Shown: piece after piece, positions 25,085-33,831 of the stretch
Layout of the letters: the number at the start of each line of letters is the position of its first letter
Numbering within the stretch: the stretch's first letter is position 1
DNA from: a bacterium
GTDB taxonomy: Bacteria > Desulfobacterota > JAPLJL01
Direction: 5' to 3'
Assembly: GCA_028713675.1 (NCBI GenBank)
Contig: JAQTNV010000013.1
Location: forward strand, 1-64,000
DNA: 64,000 bases
Program-made: the position numbers and the translations under genes
The notes under the pieces: generated by a model
What the model saw: the letters and a program-made list of their open reading frames with translations, nothing else
Told to the model about the DNA's origin: nothing
Database searches by the model: none

Positions 25085-28000
25085 ATGAAACGCTTTCGAA
25101 TCGCTCGGATCTTCTGGATTGGGCTCCTGATCCTCTCCGCCTGCGGGGGAGGAAAGGATAAATCCCCCCCGGTCACCGCCGCCGATCCCCCGGGAGGCAG
25201 CTACCGGCAGGCCCTGGAGGTCACGCTCGAGTCCAGCGAACCCGCAACCATTTATTACACCCTGAACGGCGCCGAGCCCGCCCCGGGCCTCGGGGCCACC
25301 AAATCCGGCGAAAGCCCGGTCACCGGGATCGCGATTTCCGCCGACACCACTCTTAAATTCTTCGGGGTGGACCGCCGGGAAAACCAGGAGAAAATCAAGA
25401 CCGAGATCTATTACATCGATTCGACCGCCCCCCAGGCTCTCCAAGCGACGGCGAGCGGATCGGGGACGGCGAGCCCGGACGCGGGCGACACAGTCACGAT
25501 CGGGTTCTCCGAGCCGGTCCTCGACCCACAGATCACGGCCGACAACATCAACTCGGTCATGTCCCTGAACCAGGGCCACAGCTGGCTGGACGGCGCCGGG
25601 AAGATTGGAGGGGCCGTTTTGAATTCCGATCAGACCGCGCTGGTCATCACCTTGAGCGCGGAGGGTTCCCCTCCCACCGTGGCTTCCGGGGACACCATCA
25701 CCTTTGACGGGACCACCGTTACCGACCGGGCCGGCAATCCGGTAGCCGGCAGCGTAGTCATCACCGGGGTTTTCGGCCAGGATTCCTCCGCTCCCGCCTC
25801 CCGGATCACCTTCCCTTCGGCGGGGTCTTTTGTCGGCAAGTCGGTGGAGGCCGCCGGGACCGCCGATGACGACTCCGCGGAAGTGGCCCGCGTGGATTTC
25901 AGCTCCGACGGCGGGCAGACCTGGGCGGGGGCCGTCCGCCGCGAGACCGGCGGGGAAGGTGATTTTCCCTGGAGCTATTCCTGGAGCCCGGCTGCGGAAG
26001 GAGAAACCTCCCTTTGCTCCCGGGCCACCGACCCGGCCGGCAACCAGGAAACTCCCCCGTTCTGCCTGACGGTCACCGCCGACCTCACCCCCCCCGCGGT
26101 TCAGGTCCTCTCGCCGGGAGCCGACCAGTATCTGAACAGCCACACCCCCATCCCGGTCTCGGGCACGGCCTCCGACAATCTTTCCGGCGTGGCGCTGGTT
26201 GAGGTCAGCTCGGATGAGGGCCTCACTTATCTCCCCGCCGATGGGGCCGAAGCCTGGTCTTACCTCTGGTCCCCCCCGGCCGGAGACGGCAATTATATAA
26301 TCCTGGCCCGGGCCCGGGATCGGGTCGGAAATATCGGCCTCCCTGCCCCTGATCTCTCGATTTACGTGGACAACACCCCCCCGTTTTCCTGGATCGTTAA
26401 CCCAACCAAGGCGCAATTCGTCTCGGGAACAGTCATTTTAAAAATCCAGGCTATGGACAGCGGTTCCGGGATAGCCCGGGTGGAGGTTAAAATCGGCTCC
26501 GGCTCCTGGGTGGAAGCCAAAGCCTCCACCGGGGAGTGGACCTGCGCCTGGGACTCCCGGCAGGTTTTGGACGGAAATTACACGGTCAGAAGCCGGGCCA
26601 CCGACCGGGCCGGCAACCAGGAAATTCCCGGTTCCGGCGTGACTTTTTCCGTTGAAAATATCCCTCCCGTTTCCACGATCCTGACCCCGGCCCCGGACCA
26701 GCTCCTGGGCATCACCACCACCCCGATTTCCGGCACCGCCTCCGATTCGGGTTCGGGGGTGGCCAAGGTGGAGGTCAGCACCGACGGGGGATACTCCTGG
26801 AAAACCGCGACGGGCAAAGAAAGCTGGAGTTATTTATGGGACACCTCGGGCGCCGGCGCCTTCTGGGGCGACCGGATCATCGTTTCCCGGGCCACGGACA
26901 AGGCCGGCAATGTTGAAGAACCCCCTTACCCGCAGGTCAGGGTCATCCTGGACGCCGCCGCTCCCACCGTGACGATCACCTCGCCTCCCGATCAATCCTT
27001 TCTCAATTATCCCGGCGGCACCAGCATGGCGATAACCCTCCAGGCCCAGGACGTGGGAACCGGGATGAATTATGCCGAAATCAGAATCGTCAAGGATCCT
27101 TATGTGGTGGATTGGACCCCGGCGCTTTACCGCATCTCCAATCCTTCCGGCGGCACCTACCGGGCGACATACTTCTGGAATCCCATCCCGGGCGACGATG
27201 GGGCCTACACGATTACGTCCCGGGCCTGGGACCTGATCAACAATTCAGGTTATTCAAATCCGATCATTGTCAACCTGGACCGGACTCCCCCCACGGTCAC
27301 CCCCATCTCGCCCGTTTCAGGCGAGGCCTGCGTGCGGACCGGGTCCAACGTCCGGGTCCAGTTCAGCGAAGAGATAATCGGATCGCCGGATAGCTGCGGG
27401 GTTTTTCAGAACGGCGTTACCTCAACCTCACCCGGGTTCCACTTCACCCGGACCGTGTTTCCTAACGATACGCTCACGATTGTCCCCTTCGAAAGCCAGC
27501 CCCAAAATCTTCTGGCCGACCTCGCCAAGTACGTGGTCAGGATCTCCGGGCCGATCACCGACCTGGCCGGCAATCCTCTTTCCCCGAATCCATCCACCTT
27601 TAACTTCTTCACCCGCGATACCACCGCCCCGGTAGTTGTATCGAAATGGCCGGACTCGAACCGCCTGGTCCGCGCGGAATATTTCCGGGGAGTAACCGTA
27701 ACCTTCAACAAACGAATGGACACCTCCCGGGGCGGCATCTCCATCTCCGACCAGAACGGGATCCCCCTGATGCCGAACCTGCAGGTGGGCGACTCCAGCG
27801 CTTATTTCGGTTCCCTTTCCTGGACCGGCTCAAAGACCATCGCCTTTGCCATGGGCACCTCCAGCACGGTCCGGCCGGGCACAGGTTATCTCATTTCTTT
27901 TTCCTCCCTTTCCGATCAGTCCGCCTGCGGATCCGATACCCAGAACAATTCCCCCGCCAGTGTCGAGTGGCCGGTTGTTACCCGGGGAATGTCCAAGGAC

Positions 28001-29509
28001 CCGACCGCTCCGGTGCTGGTTTCCTCCCGGCCGGAAAACGGCCAGAGCGCCCCTCCCGTCCTCTTCGACTCGACCGGGAATTCAGTCCTCCTGGTTTTCA
28101 ACGAGCCCCTCGATCCGCAGACGCTGGTCCCGGATAATTTCCAGGTCAAACTCAACGGTTCTTCGATCGGTTTCGGGGTGGGATACCGGATCGGAGTTGA
28201 TCCGCCCGGCATGGGGGTGCTGATCCGGCCTGATATTCTGCCGCTTGGTACCAGCCCGCTCCAGGTCGACATCCTGACCGGGATAAAGGACAGCGCGGGA
28301 AATCCCCTGGCCGCTTCGATTCCCCTCAGTTTTCCCATCTCCGGGAGCAACCCGGGCCCGCCCGCCCTGACCGCGAGCCAGCCCGCGGCCGGAGCCGATT
28401 TCTACACGGAATCGTTCCAGGGGGTGGCGGGATTCAACCGGGAGATTACCACCTTTGTTCTTTCCCCGGCCAATGTGCAGATAAAGGATAACGCCACCGG
28501 CATTCCCGTCCGCGGTCTGAATTTCGACGGTCTTTCCCTGGACCGCCCGGGGCAGGTCTCGCTCCGGATCCGGGGAGGGACCCGGACCCCGGCTCTGAAA
28601 ACGGACACCGAATACCGGCTCGAGCTCCGGGACATGAAGGACCTCTACGGCAACACCCTTTCCCCGAATCCCTCGTCCTTCACCTTCCGCACCCGCCCAA
28701 CGGGGGAGAACCGGAGGCCCATCTTCGCCGACGCTTTCGGACGGGCCGGCTACGCCGAGGTGTTCACCAACGGGAATACCCACCTGCATTTCGAGCTCGA
28801 GGTCTCCGACCCCGACCGGGACCTGGTCGTGTCCTGGGCGGAAGGCCCCGGGGGCGTACAGCGTCCCCTGGCCCTGAGCGGATCGAGCCAATATGTTTAC
28901 TCCACCCCGGTCAGCATGACCGTTCCGGATTCCATCGATGAGGGCTTGAGCTACCAGGGCGACATCCCCTTCACTTTCTACGCTACCGATACCACCTATA
29001 CGATTTCTACGCTCCGCAACATTTACTTCTACCCGGATCCGGCCGTCCCTAATCCGATCTCTCCCGGCGGCGGGCAGACGACCGGCCTCACCCCCACGCT
29101 CACCTGGAGCATCCCGGATTTATCACCGACCGATTATCTCCAGGTAAAAATCCTGCTCGCGTTTTATGCGGTCGACCCGATATATTTCCAACCGCTGGCG
29201 ATGCCGACGCCCCGATATATGGATATGGAAATCTACGCGGCCATGCTGTCCCCCGGAACTACCAGCCATGTCGTTCCCGCCGGGATCCTCGATCCCGACC
29301 TTGACCTCAATTTCTATCTTGATACCTATCTCGATCCTTATTTCGGTGCCTACCTTGGGCTCTATTCCATTCAATATTATTACTGCTGGCAGATCACCGC
29401 GGTCCGGACCGGCCCGGGAGGCGATGATACCGGCCATGGAACCGGTTTCCGCTCCATGTCCAACTGGCCATCACCAACGGGAAGCAGCTGTTTTAAAGTC
29501 TCCCCGTAA
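25085..29509 (+). CDS. Large Ig-like multidomain surface lipoprotein
   Basis: From ATG 25085 the protein has 1474 residues. It begins with a lipoprotein signal peptide and lipobox (LLILSACGGG). A chitobiase C-terminal-like domain follows (PPGGSYRQALEVTLESSEPATIYYTLNGAEP). Next come about five Ig-like repeats of the type SGTASDNLSGVALVEVSSD...SYLWSP, then three or four SbsA-like Ig domains marked by VxVxFxExM-type strands (VRVQFSEEI, VTVTFNKRM, VLLVFNEPL). A beta-rich C-terminal region (about 1230-1474) ends the protein. It has no catalytic motif and is presumably an adhesive or structural protein at the outer membrane. The start was set after the palindromic repeat because the signal peptide begins there. 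Confidence 0.85.
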   Translation: MKRFRIARIFWIGLLILSACGGGKDKSPPVTAADPPGGSYRQALEVTLESSEPATIYYTLNGAEPAPGLGATKSGESPVTGIAISADTTLKFFGVDRRENQEKIKTEIYYIDSTAPQALQATASGSGTASPDAGDTVTIGFSEPVLDPQITADNINSVMSLNQGHSWLDGAGKIGGAVLNSDQTALVITLSAEGSPPTVASGDTITFDGTTVTDRAGNPVAGSVVITGVFGQDSSAPASRITFPSAGSFVGKSVEAAGTADDDSAEVARVDFSSDGGQTWAGAVRRETGGEGDFPWSYSWSPAAEGETSLCSRATDPAGNQETPPFCLTVTADLTPPAVQVLSPGADQYLNSHTPIPVSGTASDNLSGVALVEVSSDEGLTYLPADGAEAWSYLWSPPAGDGNYIILARARDRVGNIGLPAPDLSIYVDNTPPFSWIVNPTKAQFVSGTVILKIQAMDSGSGIARVEVKIGSGSWVEAKASTGEWTCAWDSRQVLDGNYTVRSRATDRAGNQEIPGSGVTFSVENIPPVSTILTPAPDQLLGITTTPISGTASDSGSGVAKVEVSTDGGYSWKTATGKESWSYLWDTSGAGAFWGDRIIVSRATDKAGNVEEPPYPQVRVILDAAAPTVTITSPPDQSFLNYPGGTSMAITLQAQDVGTGMNYAEIRIVKDPYVVDWTPALYRISNPSGGTYRATYFWNPIPGDDGAYTITSRAWDLINNSGYSNPIIVNLDRTPPTVTPISPVSGEACVRTGSNVRVQFSEEIIGSPDSCGVFQNGVTSTSPGFHFTRTVFPNDTLTIVPFESQPQNLLADLAKYVVRISGPITDLAGNPLSPNPSTFNFFTRDTTAPVVVSKWPDSNRLVRAEYFRGVTVTFNKRMDTSRGGISISDQNGIPLMPNLQVGDSSAYFGSLSWTGSKTIAFAMGTSSTVRPGTGYLISFSSLSDQSACGSDTQNNSPASVEWPVVTRGMSKDPTAPVLVSSRPENGQSAPPVLFDSTGNSVLLVFNEPLDPQTLVPDNFQVKLNGSSIGFGVGYRIGVDPPGMGVLIRPDILPLGTSPLQVDILTGIKDSAGNPLAASIPLSFPISGSNPGPPALTASQPAAGADFYTESFQGVAGFNREITTFVLSPANVQIKDNATGIPVRGLNFDGLSLDRPGQVSLRIRGGTRTPALKTDTEYRLELRDMKDLYGNTLSPNPSSFTFRTRPTGENRRPIFADAFGRAGYAEVFTNGNTHLHFELEVSDPDRDLVVSWAEGPGGVQRPLALSGSSQYVYSTPVSMTVPDSIDEGLSYQGDIPFTFYATDTTYTISTLRNIYFYPDPAVPNPISPGGGQTTGLTPTLTWSIPDLSPTDYLQVKILLAFYAVDPIYFQPLAMPTPRYMDMEIYAAMLSPGTTSHVVPAGILDPDLDLNFYLDTYLDPYFGAYLGLYSIQYYYCWQITAVRTGPGGDDTGHGTGFRSMSNWPSPTGSSCFKVSP

Positions 29510-29775
29510 CCTGGAACAATCATCTTTTTTCCCTTTTCTCGATAGAAAAGCAAACTTTTAACTCCCCTCCCTTGAGGGGAGCCTGCCCTGGCCGACCGCG
29601 TGGGTCGGCCAGGGGGGAATGAGGGAAGGGTGAGGGCTTGTCCTACGACTTGTCCCGAGATGTTTCGAGGGAAGCCCCTGTCCTCCAAAGCTCCAGCGAA
29701 GGGGGAATCCTTGGTGTAGGAGGAAGCTTCAGCGACGGAGGAGAGATTTTCACCCCTCTTGCCGGATTCGAATTT
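29510..29775. other. Spacer, no gene seen
   Basis: It contains CTCCCCTCCCTTGAGGGGAG-type palindromes, a GGGTCGGCCAGGG fragment of the GCCGACGGCTCG repeat family and low-complexity GA-rich sequence. An open frame across it on the plus strand only shadows the nucleotidyltransferase gene. No promoter or terminator is convincing. Confidence 0.5.
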
Positions 29776-30258
29776 TCAGGATCTTTTCTTGGATTTCAAG
29801 TACCGCAGGTCATCAAGATCTTTATATCGGCCCAGGGCTTTTTTGTTTTTTATCAGTTCCTTTATCCCGATATAAAAGACCGGATAGGTCTTACCTTTGA
29901 TAATTATTTTTTCTTTTATTTTGTTATCCCAAGCTTCTTTAAAGGTCACGCCTTCAATTGTATTGATCAGATCTATCCGGTTCGGAGGAGACCCGAATTG
30001 GAAGATTATTCCAACCTTTATAAATTCCCGGGGAGATCCGACGCTTGGAATCTTCCCGTTCCAAAACTCATCCAGAGCGTCATAAAGCCTCTTGGCATTT
30101 TCCGGGGAAGATTCATAAAAGAAATCCACATCGCCGGTTAATCTGGCGTATCCATGATAAATGACGGCTTCCCCGCCGACAATTACGTAAGCAACTTTAA
30201 ACTTGGCCAGGAGCCTTATGAATTCTTGGAGATCTTCTGAAAAGTGGGAGTTTTGCAT
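29776..30258 (-). CDS. Nucleotidyltransferase-fold protein (AbiEii/DUF6036-like)
   Basis: The 160-aa protein has the polymerase-beta-like signature YVIVGGEAVIYHGYARLTGDVDFFYE, where the GG pair and the DxD aspartates form the metal site, and a later NRIDLINTIEG carrying the third Asp. This is the minimal nucleotidyltransferase seen in AbiEii-like toxins and related bacterial families. It overlaps by 43 bases the end of a small upstream gene with which it is commonly paired in other bacteria as I recall. It may be a toxin-antitoxin or tRNA-modifying unit; neither is shown. No HEPN partner is present. Confidence 0.8.
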   Translation of the reverse strand: MQNSHFSEDLQEFIRLLAKFKVAYVIVGGEAVIYHGYARLTGDVDFFYESSPENAKRLYDALDEFWNGKIPSVGSPREFIKVGIIFQFGSPPNRIDLINTIEGVTFKEAWDNKIKEKIIIKGKTYPVFYIGIKELIKNKKALGRYKDLDDLRYLKSKKRS

Positions 30259-30425
30259 CCTGATTTTTCTCCTCCTCTGACATCAGGAGGATTTTTTCCA
30301 TAAACCCGTTCTCTCAAATCCTTCGCGGCCCTCTGTCTCTCGGCCGGGGACATCCGGACATGCTGTTGGATGTCCCACTTTTCTTCTTCTGAGAAATTCC
30401 TTGACTTTTTTACGATTGATTTCAT
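30216..30425 (-). CDS. Small basic partner protein of the nucleotidyltransferase
   Basis: The 69-aa protein contains MSPAERQRAAKDLRERVYGKNPPDVR, a helical, charged motif found in short proteins encoded next to minimal nucleotidyltransferases. Its coding region overlaps the downstream gene by 43 bases, so the two are probably translated together. It has no recognisable catalytic residue and might be an antitoxin or adaptor. Confidence is moderate because of its size. Confidence 0.65.
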   Translation of the reverse strand: MKSIVKKSRNFSEEEKWDIQQHVRMSPAERQRAAKDLRERVYGKNPPDVRGGEKSGCKTPTFQKISKNS

Positions 30426-31003
30426 TTTGAAAAATGTTTTAAATATTTTACCGCATCCTTGATAGAAAATAAAGTCTGACCACCGACGGAAAATAACAAT
30501 CTTTTGTTCCGACCATTCAATTATGCTCAGGATAAACTCCGGCCTGCCCGAGCCGACGGCTCGGCTGGCTCCGAGGCACGCCCAAGGTGTCGGCCAGGGC
30601 GTGCATCTAGTCTTATCATTTATCCTCCCTTATTCAAAGGGAGGTTGGGAGGGATTTTTAGTATTAATGTAAGGGCGGGCTTAAAGCCCGCCGGAGAAAG
30701 GAGGGGACAAGCCCTCCCTTCTCCGTCATTCCGGCGGAAGCCGGAATCCAAAGCGGTTGTCTATTTGTTACAAATCAATATTTCAATTATGCCCCGTAAA
30801 TTTCAGAAAATTATAAGTTTTATACTTTAAGCAGTTTTCGATTTCTTTTCTTTAACCTTTTTACAGGGCAAAAGATCAAGCACTTTGTTGGGTGAAATCT
30901 TGGGGAATATTTCGCTCTTTTGTTTTTCTTTATTTATGGTATTTTTAATGGGCCGTCATCCATAAATATATCCTTTTGACTTAGTATTTAGGACTTTATC
31001 AAA
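30426..31003. repeat. 578-bp spacer with REP and palindrome copies
   Basis: It holds a GCCGAGCCGTCGG-family repeat (about 30539-30604), REP-like hairpins GTAAGGGCGGGC / GCCCGCC and GGAGGGG / CCCTCC (about 30672-30720), and a GTCATTCCGGCG palindrome (30725-30750). An AT-rich 240-bp stretch follows with no supported gene. Within that stretch the minus strand could encode a peptide fragment containing SPNKVLDLLPCKKV, too short and lacking a start codon. Confidence 0.65.
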
Positions 31004-31558
31004 ATGAATATTTATATCAGCGAAAACGCCTTCATGATCCTCACCCTCTCCGCGGTGGAAACCTCGGTCACCCGCGAGTGCGCCGGCCTGCTCTTCGGGT
31101 ATAAAACCCCGGAAAAATATTTCCTGGAGCTGGCCACCCCGTTCCAGCTCGCCAACCGGAAATACGACACGATCTACATCAACCCCATGCGGAAGCACAG
31201 GCTTTACCGGATGATCGATCAATATCTCAAGTACCAGTTCATCGGCGAATACCATTCCCACCCCGAGGGGGTGCCCAGCCCCTCCGATGACGACATCCAG
31301 TATATCTTCCGCGAGGAATACCCGATCGAGATCATCATGAGCATCAAGGAGGACAAGGAATTCAAACCCTGGACGATCCGGAGAAACATCCTCTCCGGCA
31401 GTCTCTACCGCTACTTCATCGAGATGGCAAGTTTCCAGCTGGTCGGGAAAGGCAAAAACAAAGATGTTAAAATCCTGAATATCGAATGCCCCTACGCACT
31501 GGGCTTCGAGGCGGTGAAGAAACTTAACAATTCCAGCAAACCGGAGAAAAGAAAATGA
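31004..31558 (+). CDS. JAB/MPN (JAMM) metalloprotease-fold protein
   Basis: The 184-aa protein carries a complete JAMM zinc motif: Glu25 (TRECAGLLFG) and His84, His86, Ser94 and Asp97 in the HSHPEGVPSPSDDD segment, which fits H-x-H-x7-S-x2-D exactly. Bacterial JAMM proteins remove C-terminal residues from ubiquitin-like sulfur carriers or process conjugates; RadC-type proteins lack this full set. No ubiquitin-like or E1 gene is visible nearby. Its last four bases (ATGA) overlap the start of a phytoene-desaturase-like gene, so the two are translationally coupled, an unusual pairing. The substrate is unknown. Confidence 0.85.
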   Translation: MNIYISENAFMILTLSAVETSVTRECAGLLFGYKTPEKYFLELATPFQLANRKYDTIYINPMRKHRLYRMIDQYLKYQFIGEYHSHPEGVPSPSDDDIQYIFREEYPIEIIMSIKEDKEFKPWTIRRNILSGSLYRYFIEMASFQLVGKGKNKDVKILNIECPYALGFEAVKKLNNSSKPEKRK

Positions 31559-33018
31559 AAAACCATTACGATGCCGTCATTCTCGGAGGCGGGATCGGCG
31601 GGCTCTCCGCCGCCGCCCTCCTTTCCCACGGCGGGATGAAGATCCTCCTGCTCGAGCGCAACGAGTTCCTGGGCGGGCGTTGCAGTTCTTACGAAAAGCA
31701 GGGCTTCGTGATCGACTCCTTCATCCACATGTTCGGCCGGTGCGAGAAGGGCCCCTACGGCGAGGTGATGAAAAGGACCAAGTCTGAAGGCGAGATCAAA
31801 TTCTGGCACCCGACCCGGGAAAACCCCTTCGTCCTCTTCAAGGACGGCCGCAAATTCCTCTCCCCAATGACGGCTGGCCTGACCCGGGAGGAAATTGAGC
31901 GAATCTACCGCGACGCCTTCGGGGCCACCGACGCGGACATCGCGTCCCTCCGAAAAATGAACGATACCATCGAGCAGATGAAATACGCCGACACTTTCGA
32001 GCTGGACGACACCCCCATGTCAGCCTTCCTCAAACGCTTCCCCATGAACCGCGAACTGGTCGCCTACATCAACCAGCAAGTCATCTGCCTGGCCGTCGCC
32101 AACCTGAAGGAAGCGAGCGCGGGGGAGCTGATCCGGATGCTGGCTTTTTGCCATAATGAGGACAACGTCGGATATCCCATGGGCGGATGCCGGGCCATCC
32201 CGGAGGGCCTGGCGCGGATCGCCCGGAAGCACGGGGCGGAGATCAGGTCCGGCGCCCGGGTGGAAAAGATCGAGATCGCGAAAAACCGGGTGACCGGGGT
32301 GACGCTGAAAGACGGTTCCACCTTTTCGGCCCCCCTCTTCATCAGCAACATCGGGGTCAAGGAGACCGTCCTGAACTTTATCGACCCGTCCGCCGTGGAC
32401 AGCTCCTACCGTGATCACGTGGAGAACCTCTCCTGCGGCAAGCTCGCCGGGGTCGGCCTGATGGCCATTCACCTGGCCCTGGACAAGCCGTTCATTCCCG
32501 ACTCCGTGGCCTTCAGTTTTCCGAAGGACCCGAACATTTCCTCTCTGGCCAGTGTATTGATGGAATTCGTCTTCCAGGACCAGATCCCCCCGACCACCGA
32601 CCCGATGAACCTTTCCCTTCTCCCGGTTGCCTCCAACATGGATCCCGCCCTCGCCCCGAAAGGCAAACAGCTCGTCCATCTCCCGGGAATGGCGCCCCTG
32701 GAATCAACCCACTGGAAGGACTGGGTCAATTACCACGTGGATTACCTGGAAACCTTATATCCCGGCTTGAAAAAGCACATCCTCTGGTATGACTTCGGCA
32801 GCACCTCCATGATCAATCATCACAGCGGACGTCTCCAGCCGGACATCATCGGCCTGGCCCAGATCATCGGCCAGGTGGGGAAAAACCGGCCCCCGCTCAA
32901 GTCGCCCTATGAAAACCTGTATTTCGTGGGGTCGGACAACGGCAGCGACAACATCGGCACCGAGTTGGCGGCGGAAAGCGCCCTCCGCCTCGCGGACCTG
33001 ATTCTGAAGAAACACTAG
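31555..33018 (+). CDS. Phytoene-desaturase/CrtISO-like FAD oxidoreductase
   Basis: The 487-aa flavoprotein begins DAVILGGGIGGLSAAALLSHGGMKILLLERNEFLGGRCSS, the dinucleotide-binding fold and Gly-Gly-Arg motif of the amine oxidase / phytoene desaturase superfamily. The C-terminal FAD motif is YFVGSDNGSDNIGTELAAESALRLADLIL. It does not show the hallmark residues of a specific carotenoid enzyme and no other carotenoid genes are nearby, so the substrate may be another polyene, isoprenoid or quinone. It is co-translated with the JAMM gene upstream. Confidence 0.85.
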   Translation: MKNHYDAVILGGGIGGLSAAALLSHGGMKILLLERNEFLGGRCSSYEKQGFVIDSFIHMFGRCEKGPYGEVMKRTKSEGEIKFWHPTRENPFVLFKDGRKFLSPMTAGLTREEIERIYRDAFGATDADIASLRKMNDTIEQMKYADTFELDDTPMSAFLKRFPMNRELVAYINQQVICLAVANLKEASAGELIRMLAFCHNEDNVGYPMGGCRAIPEGLARIARKHGAEIRSGARVEKIEIAKNRVTGVTLKDGSTFSAPLFISNIGVKETVLNFIDPSAVDSSYRDHVENLSCGKLAGVGLMAIHLALDKPFIPDSVAFSFPKDPNISSLASVLMEFVFQDQIPPTTDPMNLSLLPVASNMDPALAPKGKQLVHLPGMAPLESTHWKDWVNYHVDYLETLYPGLKKHILWYDFGSTSMINHHSGRLQPDIIGLAQIIGQVGKNRPPLKSPYENLYFVGSDNGSDNIGTELAAESALRLADLILKKH

Positions 33019-33059
33019 CGTAGTGCGTCCAATAAATTCTTTGCGTTAAATTCCAAGCT

Positions 33060-33124
33060 GTCATTCCCGCGAAAGCGGGAATCCAGATCAAAAAAACTGG
33101 ATTCCGGGTCAAGCCCGGAATGAC
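33060..33124. repeat. Paired dispersed palindromes
   Basis: Two facing copies, GTCATTCCCGCGAAAGCGGG and the GGATTCCGGGTCAAGCCC version ending GGAATGAC, are separated by an A-rich segment. Each arm set has compensating changes that keep the hairpin (CCGCG/CGCGG versus CCGGG/CCCGG). Confidence 0.85.
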
Positions 33125-33285
33125 AATAAATACAAAAGAGCTTTCAACGCGGGCACTAACCGGAGAACCAATCACTATTTTCCTTCCCGGTTTACCCCGT
33201 TATAATTTGTCTCATAACTTTCAAGGGGGAAGGATTTAGATTCAAATACCGATACCCAAAAAACGGGGAAAAGGAGGAGACGACT

Positions 33286-33711
33286 ATGGCAAGAGGATCG
33301 AAAGAAATGCTGGATCTCCTGAACCAGGCCATCGCCCGGGAAATCCAGGTGGCCGTTCAGTATATGTGGCAGCACGTGCTCTGGAGCGGGGTCAAGGGAA
33401 TGACGGTCAAGGACACCCTGAAGAGCATCGCGATCGAAGAGATGAAACACGCCGAATCCATCGCGGAGCGGCTCAACTACCTGGGCGGCATTCCCACCAC
33501 CAAGCCCGACCCGATTTTCGTCGGGAAAACCCTGAAGGAGATGATCACGCGGGACAAGAAGGACGAGGAAACCGCGATCACCCTTTACAAGAAAATCATC
33601 GGGGTGGCCCGGAAACAGGGCGACGAAACCACCAGCCTCCTGTTTCAAAAGATCCTCACCGACGAGGAAGACCACCACGACACCTTTGAAACCCTGCTGG
33701 AGGGGATTTAA
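33286..33711 (+). CDS. Bacterioferritin/ferritin-like di-iron protein
   Basis: The 141-aa four-helix protein has the ferroxidase pattern Glu19 (AIAREIQVAVQY), E52-x2-H55 (IEEMKHAES), a Glu in the third helix (KDEETAI) and a Glu/His pair in the fourth (TDEEDHHDTFE). It most resembles bacterioferritin, though a haem-binding Met52-equivalent is not obvious (a Met lies beside the ExxH motif). Iron storage or peroxide-dependent iron oxidation in the cytoplasm is likely. The gene has an AGGAGG site and a strong terminator just downstream, so it is monocistronic. A TATAAT box at 33201-33206 may be its -10. Confidence 0.88.
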   Translation: MARGSKEMLDLLNQAIAREIQVAVQYMWQHVLWSGVKGMTVKDTLKSIAIEEMKHAESIAERLNYLGGIPTTKPDPIFVGKTLKEMITRDKKDEETAITLYKKIIGVARKQGDETTSLLFQKILTDEEDHHDTFETLLEGI

Positions 33712-33757
33712 CCCCCCTCCGGTCGGAGTAACCCCGGCTCGGGTTTCGTTTCTTTCA

Positions 33758-33790
33758 GGGCGGCCCGCAACGGCCGCCCTTTTCATTTTG
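33758..33790 (+). terminator. Rho-independent terminator after the ferritin-like gene
   Basis: GGGCGGCC and GGCCGCCC form an eight-base-pair GC stem with a CGCAAC loop, followed by TTTTCATTTT. Confidence 0.88.
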
Positions 33791-33831
33791 AATCCCGGAT
33801 CGAAAATTGCTTTTAATGGGGGAGGATCTCC

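Noticed and set aside
30840-30960. Small minus-strand peptide with SPNKVLDLLPCKKV
   Set aside because: It has no start codon, is about 40 residues and lacks the cysteines that would identify an Fe-S domain; too weak to call.
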